From the NCBI RefSeq assembly GCF_009756665.1, contig NZ_CP037953.1:1054001-1118000 (forward strand): a DNA stretch of 64,000 bases, written 5' to 3'. The translations under genes and the position numbers were made by a program. The notes under the pieces are model-generated. The model saw only the letters and a program-made list of their open reading frames with translations. It was not told the origin of the DNA and searched no databases. Below are positions 39,429 to 48,740 of this stretch, piece by piece. The DNA comes from Permianibacter aggregans. Lineage in GTDB: Bacteria; Pseudomonadota; Gammaproteobacteria; Enterobacterales; Permianibacteraceae. Within the stretch, counting starts at the first letter, position 1. The number at the start of each line of letters is the position of its first letter.

Positions 39429-39629
39429 CTCCGTTTACCATGCAGCATCGTCTTAACCGCGTCCACACGCGTTTTGGTTTTCCGCAAGCACACAAACGCC
39501 GGCGCCAGCTTGGTCACGCTGCACTTCTGCATTAGCTGAACTTCTACACTATAAAGAGCCGTGCGGCGGCAACGGCAACTCGCTGTCTACGCATGGCCAT
39601 ACTTACCGCACCAATATTGGAAGCAAGAG

Positions 39630-40193
39630 ATGGGCAACAAACGCCAAAGTAGCGGCCAACAACACCGGGTATTTTTCGCGCTGCCAATCGACAGTGAAAC
39701 CAGCGCCAAGCTTGATGTCTGGCGCCGGGCCATGCCGATTACCGGTCGCATGGTACCGACTGCCAATTTCCATCTGACGCTGGCGTTTATCGGTGAAATC
39801 TATGGCAGCCGGCTCGATGCGCTGATGGACAGCCGCTTCGATGGCTATCCGCCGTTTCTGCTGGAATTCGGCGAGCTGGCGTATTTCGCCCGCGCAAAAG
39901 TGCTGAGCATCGCACCATGCGCGGTACCGGAAGCGCTAAGCCGGCTGGCTGCACGCTGCCAGCAATTGGCCCAGCACTGGGGCAATGCCCGCAAGGAACA
40001 CAACTACCAACCCCATATCACGCTGGCTCGCGATGTCGAGCCTCCGGTACCACCGGCCAGCGACCAGATGAACCTGAGTTTGCGCTGCAGCATGGTGCAG
40101 TTGCTGGAAAGCCGGCCGGCGAAACAAGGTGTCTACTACGAAGTCCTGGCCGAATGGCCATTACAGCGCCCCTTGCGTCCGCAACCGCGATGA
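39630..40193 (+). CDS. thpR: RNA 2',3'-cyclic phosphodiesterase (2'-5' RNA ligase family)
   Basis: The 187-residue product carries the two HxTx motifs of the 2H phosphoesterase family, HLTLAF near 48 and HITLAR near 129, which form the active site. RVFFALPID at the start is the conserved first strand. It opens 2',3'-cyclic phosphates on RNA ends. MGNKRQSSG is preferred as the start; the frame is open to 39561. Confidence 0.88.
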   Translation: MGNKRQSSGQQHRVFFALPIDSETSAKLDVWRRAMPITGRMVPTANFHLTLAFIGEIYGSRLDALMDSRFDGYPPFLLEFGELAYFARAKVLSIAPCAVPEALSRLAARCQQLAQHWGNARKEHNYQPHITLARDVEPPVPPASDQMNLSLRCSMVQLLESRPAKQGVYYEVLAEWPLQRPLRPQPR

Positions 40194-40376
40194 TGGTCTA
40201 TCTTTAAAGTCCATCCGGAGTTTTCGGCCGCGGTTCGTTTGTCTGGCGAGCCACGGCTTGATGGATGGACATGGCGCCCGTGTCGGCGCGTTTGCGTTTA
40301 ACCAGCCTTCGCTTTTTGCCTTAGCGCTCGATGTGCAACAGGGACAGGGCTGACAACAACAGGTGGATGCCGATCA

Positions 40377-41870
40377 ATGAACCCGGTAGAGCTTTCTCCA
40401 CCGGCGCTCGACCAGGCGCCGTTTGCGGTAATGATTTTCGACGCACAAGGCGTCGTCCATTACGCCAACGGCAGCTTCCGCTTTCTGTGCGGGCATCTTT
40501 ATCCGGCCCCTGGCAGCAACGAAAACGGTGCGCTGCAAATCCCCGCCGACGATGCGCTATTGCAGAATTGGAAAAACTACTCCAGCGAACGCGAGTGCGC
40601 CGTTAAATCAGAATGGCTGCGTAACCCGGAATCCGATGAATTTTTTTATGGCGTGGTACGCTTGCAAGCTTACGGCAATCAAACTCTGGCTTGCTTCTAC
40701 GCCCAGGACTTGAGCGAACTGCGGCTGACCTATCGCAGTTTGCGCTCAACGATGGAAACTTTCCACGCGATTTTCAATTTGGCACCGGATGTCATTTCGC
40801 TGACCCGGATGAGCGATAACGTCGTCGTCCAAGTCAACAAGGCTTACGAAAAACTCAGCGGCTACGATGCCTCGCATTTACTTGGTCGCACCTCGATCGA
40901 TTCCGGTGCCTGGAAAAATCCCTCGGATCGGCTGCGTTTGCTCGAAGGTTTGATGGCTCATGGCCGGGTCGAATGCATGCCGGTGGAAATGCTCGACAAG
41001 CAAGGCAATATTCTGCATGTCTCGGTGTCATCTGTGGTCGTGCAGCTGCACGGCGAGCCGCACATGCTGTCCATCTTCCGTGACATTTCCGAACAGGTGC
41101 GCAACGAGCGCGATCTGCGCGAATTGAATCAACAACTGGAAGAGCGCGTGACCACGCGCACGCAGGAATTGTCGCGATTGAATCAGGAATTGGAGTCCTA
41201 CATCTACACACTTTCCCACGATCTGCGCTCACCGATCCGCGCTATCAGCGGCTTTTCTGCGCTGCTGAGAGAACAAGGCGAAAGCGAGCTCAGTGAAGAC
41301 AATCGAATCTTGTTGAATCGCATTGAAAGTGCTGCCAAGCGCATGATGCAGATGACCGACGACCTGTTACGTCTGGCCAGATTGTCGCGCAGCGCTGTCG
41401 AACGCAAAACCCTTTCGCTGGCGAGAATCGCCGAAGAGGTCCACAAGGATTTTGAAGCGCACCACCCGGAGCGCCATGTCGAGCTGATTTGCAAGGATCC
41501 ACTGACCGCCTGGGGTGATCCGCAGTTGCTGCGTCATGTCATCGAAAATCTAATCAGCAACGCCTGGAAATACACGTCGACCAAACCGAACGCAACGATA
41601 CGTTTGTGGAGTGAGGCCGACATTCATAATCAAACCCGTTTTCTGATTCAGGATAACGGCGTCGGCTTTGACAGCTCCTATGCCCAGCGCCTGTTCCAGC
41701 CGTTCTACCGAATGCACAAAGACAGCGAATTCCCCGGCACCGGCATCGGCCTTGCAACCGTCGCGCGCATTGTCTACGCCCACGGCGGCCAGGTTGGCGC
41801 CAGCGCCACGCCGGGTGGTGGCGCCATGTTCTGGTTCAGTCTGCCCAATCAAGAGGACAACGACGCTTAA
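40377..41870 (+). CDS. PAS-domain sensor histidine kinase
   Basis: This predicted cytoplasmic kinase (497 residues, no membrane helix) has an N-terminal PAS-like region, then a clear PAS domain (about 120-240). A short coiled coil (ELNQQLEERVTTRTQELSRL) leads to the HisKA domain with the phosphorylated His in YTLSHDLRSPIRAISGF near 280. The ATPase domain has ENLISNAWKYTS (N box), DNGVGFDSS (G1) and GTGIGLATVARI (G2). No response regulator is adjacent, so its partner is elsewhere. The signal is unknown. Confidence 0.9.
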   Translation: MNPVELSPPALDQAPFAVMIFDAQGVVHYANGSFRFLCGHLYPAPGSNENGALQIPADDALLQNWKNYSSERECAVKSEWLRNPESDEFFYGVVRLQAYGNQTLACFYAQDLSELRLTYRSLRSTMETFHAIFNLAPDVISLTRMSDNVVVQVNKAYEKLSGYDASHLLGRTSIDSGAWKNPSDRLRLLEGLMAHGRVECMPVEMLDKQGNILHVSVSSVVVQLHGEPHMLSIFRDISEQVRNERDLRELNQQLEERVTTRTQELSRLNQELESYIYTLSHDLRSPIRAISGFSALLREQGESELSEDNRILLNRIESAAKRMMQMTDDLLRLARLSRSAVERKTLSLARIAEEVHKDFEAHHPERHVELICKDPLTAWGDPQLLRHVIENLISNAWKYTSTKPNATIRLWSEADIHNQTRFLIQDNGVGFDSSYAQRLFQPFYRMHKDSEFPGTGIGLATVARIVYAHGGQVGASATPGGGAMFWFSLPNQEDNDA

Positions 41871-41928
41871 TTTTTCGGCCCGTCGGCCGATAGCCTAGGC
41901 ATCAGTCTTGAATTTTTCCTATTGCGCC

Positions 41929-42963
41929 ATGCTTCGAATTCTCGCCTTGCTTTTGCTGCCATTGGCTCCGGCATTCGCCGAGCAACATCCGTTCGAACCG
42001 ATCCGGCAACAGGAATGGCCACTCTGGGCACAGGCATTCTGGCCGCAACAAACTCAGCAGCGCATTCCGGTTTACCTGCATATCGAAAACCGCAGCCGGC
42101 TGGAAACCGATAATCATTTGATCCGAGATGCCGACGGTCTCGACGACATTGAAACCGGCGCTGTGCCGCTCGCTTACCTCGATTGGTGGCTGGAACAAAC
42201 GCTGGACCAGACCGGATTGTTCGTGCGCTCCAGCAATCCCGACGAGCGTTATCGCATCGACATCATGCTGATTGAGTACCAACCGCTATACACGGCCGAG
42301 GGCGAAGGCGGCTTTTGGCGCGACAGCGAAAGCACATTCAACCGCTGGTACGAAGATTGGCAACCGGGCCTGCGCACGCAAGTCGGCTTCAATGTGCAAT
42401 GGCATGATCGTCAGCGCGCTGAGCAGCGCCAGTTTTCCAGTTTCTTGGAAGCCCGCCCTTGCGAACGCTTTCGCGGCGCCGCCAGCCTGCCCGATGGTCA
42501 TCATCCAGAGTTTGCCGAGCATTATCGGCGCTCACTGATCGGGCAAACGACGACAGCATTGATGCACCGGGTTGTCTACTGGTTGCAACGACAGCATCCG
42601 GAACGCGAGCAATTCCACGCCATTGAAGCACTACGCGACGGCCGGGTTGAATGGCGCATTGCGGAACCGACACAAAAAGTTGGTGAAGTCGTGGAGATCT
42701 TCCATCGCGAAGACCCGGAGCGCTTGCTTGGCAGCGCGCAAATTATTCGCGTGCAACAGCAGCGTGTACAGGCGTATCCGTTAACGCTGACACCAGGCAG
42801 CCTCACCGTCGGCGATTTGATCAAAAGCTATCAGCCGCGCACCGCGTTGCCAGTCTTTCCGGCTCGAATCATCGAGCGCAACAGTTGTCCGGCGGAAGAG
42901 CCGCAAATCGAGCAAGAAAACGAAGTCAGCGAACCAACCGAACCGCTCGCCGCCCTTCCTTGA
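41929..42963 (+). CDS. Exported protein of unknown function
   Basis: I do not recognise this 344-residue product. It has a clear signal peptide (MLRILALLLLPLAPAFA) and many Trp, Tyr and Arg residues. No membrane helix or named motif follows. The repeated WWLEQTL, RWYEDWQP and YWLQRQ features suggest a globular periplasmic domain. The TTG upstream at 41908 gives a poor start, so I chose the ATG. It follows the kinase by about 60 bases and might be co-transcribed. Confidence 0.65.
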   Translation: MLRILALLLLPLAPAFAEQHPFEPIRQQEWPLWAQAFWPQQTQQRIPVYLHIENRSRLETDNHLIRDADGLDDIETGAVPLAYLDWWLEQTLDQTGLFVRSSNPDERYRIDIMLIEYQPLYTAEGEGGFWRDSESTFNRWYEDWQPGLRTQVGFNVQWHDRQRAEQRQFSSFLEARPCERFRGAASLPDGHHPEFAEHYRRSLIGQTTTALMHRVVYWLQRQHPEREQFHAIEALRDGRVEWRIAEPTQKVGEVVEIFHREDPERLLGSAQIIRVQQQRVQAYPLTLTPGSLTVGDLIKSYQPRTALPVFPARIIERNSCPAEEPQIEQENEVSEPTEPLAALP

Positions 42964-43004
42964 CCGTGCTATCGCCAACAGCAAGTCCGGAAAGGTGCCG
43001 GTAG

Positions 43005-43070
43005 GTCCGGATTCCTCAGAATATATCCGGACATTCTCTAACCATGACCGGTGTGCGAATGAATTCGCAC
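43005..43070. repeat. REP-like palindromes upstream of LOG gene
   Basis: Two palindromes lie close together: GTCCGGAT (43005) with ATCCGGAC (43025), and GTGCGAAT (43053) with ATTCGCAC (43063). The second, with flanking CTACC, looks like the GTAGGTGCGAATTCATTCGCAC repeats common between genes in gammaproteobacteria. Confidence 0.55.
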
Positions 43071-43177
43071 CTACCTGCTTTTATTGATCTGGATCCACCC
43101 GGGAGAAGAAAGTCATCGCGACGCCAGTTTCCCTCTAATGCTATAAAGGAGAAAATCACGCCACGGCCAAACCCGTT

Positions 43178-44098
43178 ATGAGCAAAGAGCCGACCCGCCC
43201 ACGCGTTTACCCAAGCGCTCGCGCCACCGTCGCGGAAGCGCAATGCCAGAGCGATTCACCGCAAACCTGCTCGCCCTCTTTCCGGCTGGCGTTCGCCGAT
43301 CAGGATTTTCTTACCTCCGATGACACTCGCGCCGTGCGTCTGCAACTGGAATGGCAGAAATTCGATTTATTGTTGTCACGCGCCGGCATCGATCACACCA
43401 TTGTCATGTTCGGCAGTGCCCGCATACGTCCTGCCGACATCGCAGCCAAACACACCGAAACCGTCCAACAACTATTGGCTGCCGACCCGAACAATCCGCA
43501 ACGACAACGCGAACTGCAATATCAACAGTCGCTGCAACAAAAATCCGAGTACTACGACTACACCCGGCAACTGGCGGCGCGCATCGCCGCTGAAAGTGAA
43601 CAGGCATTCGGCTTTCCGGCGACCGTGATCACCGGTGGCGGTCCCGGCATCATGGAAGCGGCCAATCGCGGCGCATCGGACGCAGGCAAGCCCAGCATCG
43701 GTCTCAACATCGTGCTACCGAAAGAGCAGCAACCGAACCCGTACATCACACCGGAATTCTGTTTTCATTTTCATTATTTCGCGATTCGCAAGATGCATTT
43801 CCTGATGCGCGCCCGCAGCATCATCACCTTTCCCGGAGGCTTCGGTACCATTGATGAATTAATCGAAACACTGACGCTGCTGCAAACAGGCCGGATACGA
43901 CCGTTACCGATTGTGCTATTCGGCCGCCGCTACTGGCAGCGCGTGATCAATTTCGAAGCGATGGTTGAGGAAGGCACCATCGAAGAAAAAGATCTGCAAT
44001 TGTTTCGCTATGCCGACAGTGTCGACGAAGCCTTCGACCATATTGCCGCATTCTATCGAGCCCATCCGCTAACAAATGGTGAAGCACTGGTAGAGTGA
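43178..44098 (+). CDS. LOG-family (TIGR00730-like) protein
   Basis: This Rossmann-fold protein (306 residues) resembles cytokinin-activating LOG phosphoribohydrolases, which cleave nucleoside monophosphates. TVITGGGPGIMEAANRGA near 150 and PGGFGTIDELIETLTLLQTGR near 225 are the two signature blocks. The catalytic Glu is kept. Compared with short LOG proteins it has about 70 extra N-terminal residues. AGGAG lies 28 bases before the ATG, too far to be its ribosome site. Confidence 0.85.
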   Translation: MSKEPTRPRVYPSARATVAEAQCQSDSPQTCSPSFRLAFADQDFLTSDDTRAVRLQLEWQKFDLLLSRAGIDHTIVMFGSARIRPADIAAKHTETVQQLLAADPNNPQRQRELQYQQSLQQKSEYYDYTRQLAARIAAESEQAFGFPATVITGGGPGIMEAANRGASDAGKPSIGLNIVLPKEQQPNPYITPEFCFHFHYFAIRKMHFLMRARSIITFPGGFGTIDELIETLTLLQTGRIRPLPIVLFGRRYWQRVINFEAMVEEGTIEEKDLQLFRYADSVDEAFDHIAAFYRAHPLTNGEALVE

Positions 44099-44112
44099 GA
44101 TGATCGTGAAAG

Positions 44113-44137
44113 CCCCTCTCGTCTCGTGGAGGAGGGG
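44113..44137. repeat. CCCCTC palindrome after LOG gene
   Basis: CCCCTC (44113-44118) and GAGGGG (44132-44137) can pair around a 13-base loop just after the LOG gene stop. It may be a repeat copy related to those at 39403 and 48028. Confidence 0.4.
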
Positions 44138-44308
44138 AAGTGGAATTCGCTACGAGCGTAAAGCTGCAGCGGCTCCAAGCTTCATTGACTGCCTGTCTAT
44201 ACAACAGAAAATCGTGGGATGGCCAAGCACCTTTAGAATCACCTGTCATAAAGCCATCAGAAATTCCTGCTTGACTTTAAATCTGAAAAAACGCATTTTG
44301 AAAAAACT

Positions 44309-44395
44309 ATGCAAAATCAACATCTCGTTTCTCACATCAGTAACCGCACAGGTACCGGTACCGGCACTACCCAGCAGGGGTGGTGGAATCGGTAG
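44309..44395 (+). CDS. thrL: thr operon leader peptide
   Basis: This 28-codon ORF, too short for usual gene finders, begins MQNQHLVSH and contains the run R-T-G-T-G-T-G-T-T, five Thr codons in eight, plus one Ile codon before it. It ends QGWWNR. It precedes a T-run hairpin and thrA, as thrL does in Escherichia coli, but the peptide is different (Thr alternating with Gly). There is no strong ribosome site before it. A TAGAAT at 44234 and a TTGACT at 44271 are possible promoter pieces. Confidence 0.75.
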   Translation: MQNQHLVSHISNRTGTGTGTTQQGWWNR

Positions 44396-44449
44396 CGTCT
44401 GAAAAATTACCGAAAAAGCCCGCCACCCTTACCGGTCGCGGGCTTTTTT
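44378..44449 (+). promoter_or_regulatory. Threonine attenuator: antiterminator and terminator
   Basis: The terminator pairs AAAAAGCCCGC (44413-44423) with GCGGGCTTTTT (44438-44448), followed by T. The competing helix pairs GGGTGGTGG (44378-44386), inside the end of the leader, with CCGCCACCC (44420-44428), nine pairs with one G-U. A ribosome stalled at the Thr codons leaves the first strand free, so the antiterminator forms. A ribosome at the stop codon covers it, so the terminator forms. Confidence 0.8.
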
Positions 44450-44486
44450 GTTGACCGCGCGAAGTGAGAACGGGCAAGGAGGCAAC

Positions 44487-46952
44487 ATGAAAGTCATGAA
44501 GTTTGGAGGAAGCTCCCTGGCCGAGGCCGCGCGCCTTGGCCAGGTCATCAAGGTGGTCAGGGAAAGCGCCAATGAGCAGCGTGTCGGTGTTGTGGTTTCT
44601 GCCGTCGGCGGCATCACCAACCTGCTCGTACAGGCCATTGATGACGCGATAGCCGGTAAAAGCGACGATGTCCTCTTCAAGGAAATCCGTCAGCGCCATC
44701 AAGCCCTGCTCGATCATCCGGACAATGCCCTGAGCGGCCAAGCGCTGCAGCAATGGCAACAAGCCGAGCAAAGCTTGCTCGATGAATTGCAGCGTGATTT
44801 GAATGGTGTGCGACTGCTGAAAACCTGCCCCGATGAAGTGCGTGCCCGCATTCTCTGTAAAGGTGAACAACTGAGTTCATCGCTGATCGCGGCGCTGCTG
44901 CGACAACAAGGCAAACACGTTCTGCTGCAAGACCCGCGTGAACTGATTCGCTGCAACGGCGATGTGCTGGAAGCGCTGCCGGACATGTTCTTGCTGTCAA
45001 AAAATGGCGCGGAACTCAACCGTAAAACCTTCGATGTCGTATTGATGCCAGGCTTTTTCGCCGGCCATGACCAGCATGCCGTTGCCCTGCTTGGCCGCAA
45101 CGGTTCCGACTTTTCCGGCGCCCTACTCGCCTACGCGCTGCAAGCCAAAAGCTGCGAGATTTGGACCGATGTAGATGGCGTGTACACTGCCGATCCACGC
45201 CTGGTCGCCAACGCCAAAGTGTTGCCGAATTTAAGCTTCGAAGAAGCGCTGGAACTCTGCCACTTCGGCGCCAAAGTACTGCACCCGAAAACCATCGGCC
45301 CTCTGGCAGAGTTCGGTATTCCGATTCTGATTCGCAACACGCTGAAACCGGAAGCAGCCGGCACCCGAATCGATCGCGCCTCGGTCATTCCACAAGCGGC
45401 CGCACGCGGCCTGACGCTGCTCGATAACGTCGCACTGATCACCATCGCTGGTCCCGGCCTGCAAGGCGTGCCCGGCGTTGCGGCGCGCATATTTGCTACC
45501 GTTGCGCGCGAAAAAGTATCAATTATATTGATTACCCAAGCGAGCTCGGAATTTTCTTTGAGCTTTGCCGTGCCGAGCAAAGACAGCCAGCGCGTGTTGA
45601 ATGCCCTGCAACAGGAATTCAAACTCGAGCAGCAATCACACCTGATGCGCGCGTTCGAATGTGATAAAGACATCGCCATTCTGACGCTGGTTGGTGACGG
45701 CCTGCATCATCAAAAAGGCTTGGCCGGCCGCTTCTTCTCAGCGCTGGCTGCCACCCGCGTCAATGCCATCGCCATTGCCCAGGGCTCCAGCGAACGCTCG
45801 CTTTCGGTGGTCATCAGCCACAAGGAACAGCGCCGCGCCTTGCGAGGTATTCACCAACAATTTTTTGAGAGCCGCCAGCAAGTCGAGGTATTTCTGGTTG
45901 GCGTCGGCACCGTCGGCAAAGCGCTTTTGGAGCAGCTACAAAACCAGCAGCCGTTTCTACGTGAACACGGTATTGACTTGCGCTTGTGTGGTGTCGCCAA
46001 CAGCAAGAAAATGTTCATGAACAGCGACGGCTTTGCACCAGAGCAAGCGATGAGTAAGTTGCAACAAGGCCAGCCCGTCGATTTGCAGGCGCTAATAGCC
46101 AACGTTAGCAACGACGGCTACTTGAACCCGGTGCTGGTTGATTGCACCAGCGATGCGCACGTGGCGCGCACCCAGCTCACCGCGCTGAAAGCCGGATTGC
46201 ATGTGGTCACCGCCAACAAAAAAGCCAACACGCTCGATATGGCGTTCTACCATGACCTGCGCACCACAGCCGACCAGCAAAACCGTCGCTACCTGTACGA
46301 AACCAATGTCGGCGCTGCACTACCGGTTATCGACACGCTGCAAAACGTCGTCAAAAGCGGCGACAAACTGCAACGCTTCTCCGGCATTCTGTCCGGCTCC
46401 CTGTCGTATGTGTTCGGCCTGCTCGATGACGGCGTCAAGTTCTCCGAAGCCGTGCAAAAAGCCAAGGCCAAAGGCTTTACCGAACCCGATCCGCGCGATG
46501 ATTTATCCGGCATGGATGTCGCACGTAAACTGCTAATTCTGCTGCGCGATTCCGGCTCGATCGCCGAACTCAGCGACATCAACGTCGAAAATATTTTCCC
46601 GGCTGATTTTGATTTGAACGGCAATGTCAGCGACTTCATGCAACGCTTACCTGAGGTCGATAGCTACTTTGCCGAGCGCATTGAAAAGCTGAAACAGCAC
46701 AACAAAGCGCTGCGTTTCGCTGGCGTTATCGAACAGGGTAAGGCCCGCGTCGGCTTGATCGAGGTTGACCGGGAACACCCGCTGTACCCGATACGCGATG
46801 GCGAAAACGCGCTGGCGTTTTACACTCGCCGTTACGATCCGGTGCCACTGGTTATCCGTGGTTACGGTGCCGGTGCCGATGTCACCGCAGGAGGCGTGTT
46901 CGCCGACGTTTTACGCACCGTTTCCTTCCACCCGGCGCGGGGCATGTTATGA
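44487..46952 (+). CDS. thrA: Aspartokinase I/homoserine dehydrogenase I
   Basis: This fused enzyme (821 residues) catalyses the first and third steps from aspartate to homoserine. The aspartokinase domain starts MKVMKFGGSSLAEA and includes DVDGVYTADPR. Two ACT domains follow (TIAGPGLQGVPGVAARIFATVA and the next repeat), where threonine inhibits. The homoserine dehydrogenase starts near 465 with EVFLVGVGTVGKALL. AAGGAGG is just before the ATG. It is controlled by the leader attenuator. Confidence 0.97.
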   Translation: MKVMKFGGSSLAEAARLGQVIKVVRESANEQRVGVVVSAVGGITNLLVQAIDDAIAGKSDDVLFKEIRQRHQALLDHPDNALSGQALQQWQQAEQSLLDELQRDLNGVRLLKTCPDEVRARILCKGEQLSSSLIAALLRQQGKHVLLQDPRELIRCNGDVLEALPDMFLLSKNGAELNRKTFDVVLMPGFFAGHDQHAVALLGRNGSDFSGALLAYALQAKSCEIWTDVDGVYTADPRLVANAKVLPNLSFEEALELCHFGAKVLHPKTIGPLAEFGIPILIRNTLKPEAAGTRIDRASVIPQAAARGLTLLDNVALITIAGPGLQGVPGVAARIFATVAREKVSIILITQASSEFSLSFAVPSKDSQRVLNALQQEFKLEQQSHLMRAFECDKDIAILTLVGDGLHHQKGLAGRFFSALAATRVNAIAIAQGSSERSLSVVISHKEQRRALRGIHQQFFESRQQVEVFLVGVGTVGKALLEQLQNQQPFLREHGIDLRLCGVANSKKMFMNSDGFAPEQAMSKLQQGQPVDLQALIANVSNDGYLNPVLVDCTSDAHVARTQLTALKAGLHVVTANKKANTLDMAFYHDLRTTADQQNRRYLYETNVGAALPVIDTLQNVVKSGDKLQRFSGILSGSLSYVFGLLDDGVKFSEAVQKAKAKGFTEPDPRDDLSGMDVARKLLILLRDSGSIAELSDINVENIFPADFDLNGNVSDFMQRLPEVDSYFAERIEKLKQHNKALRFAGVIEQGKARVGLIEVDREHPLYPIRDGENALAFYTRRYDPVPLVIRGYGAGADVTAGGVFADVLRTVSFHPARGML

Positions 46953-47896
46953 GCACCACCGCTTTTGCCCCGATATCCTCCGGAAATTTCATCATCGGCT
47001 TCGACATCCTTGGCGCCGCGATGAAACCGGTAGTTGGCGAACCGTTGGGTGACTGGGTCAGCGTAGAATCCGCGCCGGAAAACTCGCTACAAATCACCGG
47101 TCCATTTCGCGAGCAATTGCCCGCCGACCCGAAACAAAACATCGTCTGGCAATGCCTGCATTACTACACCGAAAAGCTGCTTCAACACGGTGGCAAACCC
47201 AGAGCGGTTCAATTGACGCTGCACAAAGCGCTACCGGTCGGCTCCGGTCTAGGCTCTAGTGCTGCTTCTGTCGTCGCTGCCATCAAAGCGCTGAATCTTT
47301 TGTATGACAACGCACTGAGCAATAACGAACTGCTGATACTGGCCGGCGAACTCGAAGGCCAGATCAGCGGCAGCATCCACTACGACAACGTCGCACCGAG
47401 CCTACTCGGCGGCCTGCAACTGATGTCGCATGGTGAACAAAAAGCCCTGGCATTACCCACCCCGCCTTGGCACTACGTACTACTGCACCCCGGCACCCAG
47501 CTTGCAACCAAAGAAGCCCGCGCCGTGCTGCCGAAAACCATTCCACTGAAACAAACCACCGATGTCGCCATGCGCCTCGCTGGTTTTGTTCATCATCTAC
47601 ACCAATCGCAATTTGCCGAAGCCGCCGCGTTGTTGGACGATACCTTGATAGAGCCGCATCGCGCGCCATTGATTCCACACTTCGCGGAAGCACTGCAAAT
47701 CGCCAAGGCCAATGGCGCACTCGCCTACTCCATCAGCGGCGCAGGCCCCACGAGCTTGGCCGTTTGCGAAAGCCGTGCCAGTGCCGAGAAAGTACAGCGA
47801 GCGTTACTGCAGGTTTATCCTGGTTCAGAAGTGAAAAGCTGGATCTGTGTGATCGATCAGACAGGTGCAAGGCAGTCGGAAATTCCAGGTCGTTAA
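46949..47896 (+). CDS. thrB: Homoserine kinase ThrB
   Basis: ThrB phosphorylates homoserine. The GHMP kinase ATP motif LPVGSGLGSSAASVVAA is near residues 92-108 and the C-terminal SGAGPTSLAV motif is present. It overlaps thrA by ATGA. In most relatives thrC follows at once; here about 890 bases of repeat and an IS200-type element intervene. Confidence 0.96.
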   Translation: MSTTAFAPISSGNFIIGFDILGAAMKPVVGEPLGDWVSVESAPENSLQITGPFREQLPADPKQNIVWQCLHYYTEKLLQHGGKPRAVQLTLHKALPVGSGLGSSAASVVAAIKALNLLYDNALSNNELLILAGELEGQISGSIHYDNVAPSLLGGLQLMSHGEQKALALPTPPWHYVLLHPGTQLATKEARAVLPKTIPLKQTTDVAMRLAGFVHHLHQSQFAEAAALLDDTLIEPHRAPLIPHFAEALQIAKANGALAYSISGAGPTSLAVCESRASAEKVQRALLQVYPGSEVKSWICVIDQTGARQSEIPGR

Positions 47897-47914
47897 TATG
47901 CTTTCATCATTTTG

Positions 47915-47972
47915 TTTCGAAGTAACAGACATCGAAAAGAAAAAAACGGGTCCCCGTCTGCGCCAGCCGGCT
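47915..47972 (+). repeat. Second copy of dispersed repeat
   Basis: This matches the minus strand of 25972-26029, with shared blocks AAGAAAAAAACGGG and TCCCCGTCTGCGCCAGCCGG. It lies directly after thrB. The copy is shorter than the one near 26 kb and ends around GCCGGCT. Confidence 0.65.
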
Positions 47973-48027
47973 GAAAGCCAACTTTCTCCTGGCGCCATTA
48001 CAAAGCATCGGCACGGTGCTTTTGTTC

Positions 48028-48062
48028 CCTCTCCCCTTGTGGGGGAGAGTTAGGGAGAGGGG
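48028..48062. repeat. CCCTCTCCCC palindrome after thrB
   Basis: CCCTCTCCCC (48028-48037) is followed by TTGT and GGGGGAGAG, then TTAGGGAGAGGG. It can fold in two alternative ways. It resembles palindromes at 39403 and 44113 and may be a repeat or a weak terminator for thrB. Confidence 0.55.
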
Positions 48063-48094
48063 GCCGCCGAAAACGCACTGTCCTGAAGTAAATA

Positions 48095-48740
48095 TCCCCC
48101 CGCAAAGCCGGGGGCTTTAAATTTGTGAGCCGCTCGAAGCGGCTTGTTCGGGGTCGCTAACGCGGCCCCGCGTATTTTCTGCCACCTTGACGGTGGCCTC
48201 TCAACTCCACAGCTTCATTTGTTCGAGGCGCTCATCCTCTTTTTCCTGGTTCCGGATGTACTCTCGAATTGTCTCTTCGTCTCGCCCCACTGTCGAAACG
48301 AAGTACCCCCTCGCCCAAAAGTGTTGACCGATAAAATTTTGCTTTCGTTCTCCATATACTCGCGCTAGATGTATGGCGCTCTTTCCCTTGATAAAACCCA
48401 CTACCTGCGACACCGCATGTTTCGGTGGTATCGAAATCAGCATATGCACATGATCTGGCATCACATGCCCCTCTTCGATCCGGCATTCCTTCCGCGCGGC
48501 CAGTTTATGGAATATCTCTCCGAGATGCGGTCGCAGTTGCTTATACAGCGTCCTTCGACGGCACTTCGGAATAAATACTACATGGTATTTGCACTCCCAC
48601 TTTGAGTGGCTTAGGCTTTCAAACTCGTCCATTTCGGTTTCTCCGATTCGTGTTGCTTGGCGGCTCACGTTTCGGAGTTTCCGTTATGGACTCCAGTAAT
48701 TGTCAAACTGCTGCTGCCACCCCGGCAGAGCCGGGGGAAC
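48095..48740 (-). mobile_element. IS200-type insertion sequence
   Basis: A compact element with a tnpA gene only, flanked by GC-rich hairpins: CCCCCG/CGGGGG at 48097-48114 (right end) and CCCCGGC/GCCGGGG at 48720-48736 (left end). IS200 elements have such imperfect terminal hairpins and no inverted repeats in the usual sense. The exact ends cannot be fixed without comparison, so coordinates are approximate. It lies between thrB and thrC, transcribed against the operon. Confidence 0.75.
48201..48632 (-). CDS. tnpA: IS200/IS605-family transposase TnpA
   Basis: This 143-residue Y1 HUH transposase cuts and joins single-stranded DNA. The N-terminus MDEFESLSHSKWECKYHVVF matches IS200. The HUH pair is HVH in MPDHVHMLISIP, and the catalytic Tyr is in REYIRNQEKEDE near the end. 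FWARGYFVSTVG is also conserved. The protein appears intact. I chose MDEFESL because it fits the family; the frame is open 12 codons further. Confidence 0.92.
   Translation of the reverse strand: MDEFESLSHSKWECKYHVVFIPKCRRRTLYKQLRPHLGEIFHKLAARKECRIEEGHVMPDHVHMLISIPPKHAVSQVVGFIKGKSAIHLARVYGERKQNFIGQHFWARGYFVSTVGRDEETIREYIRNQEKEDERLEQMKLWS

Noticed and set aside
44234-44299. Candidate promoters for the thr operon (TAGAAT at 44234, TTGACT at 44271)
   Set aside because: Neither has a good partner hexamer at 16-18 bases, and the second would leave almost no leader before the thrL start, so I did not list a promoter.
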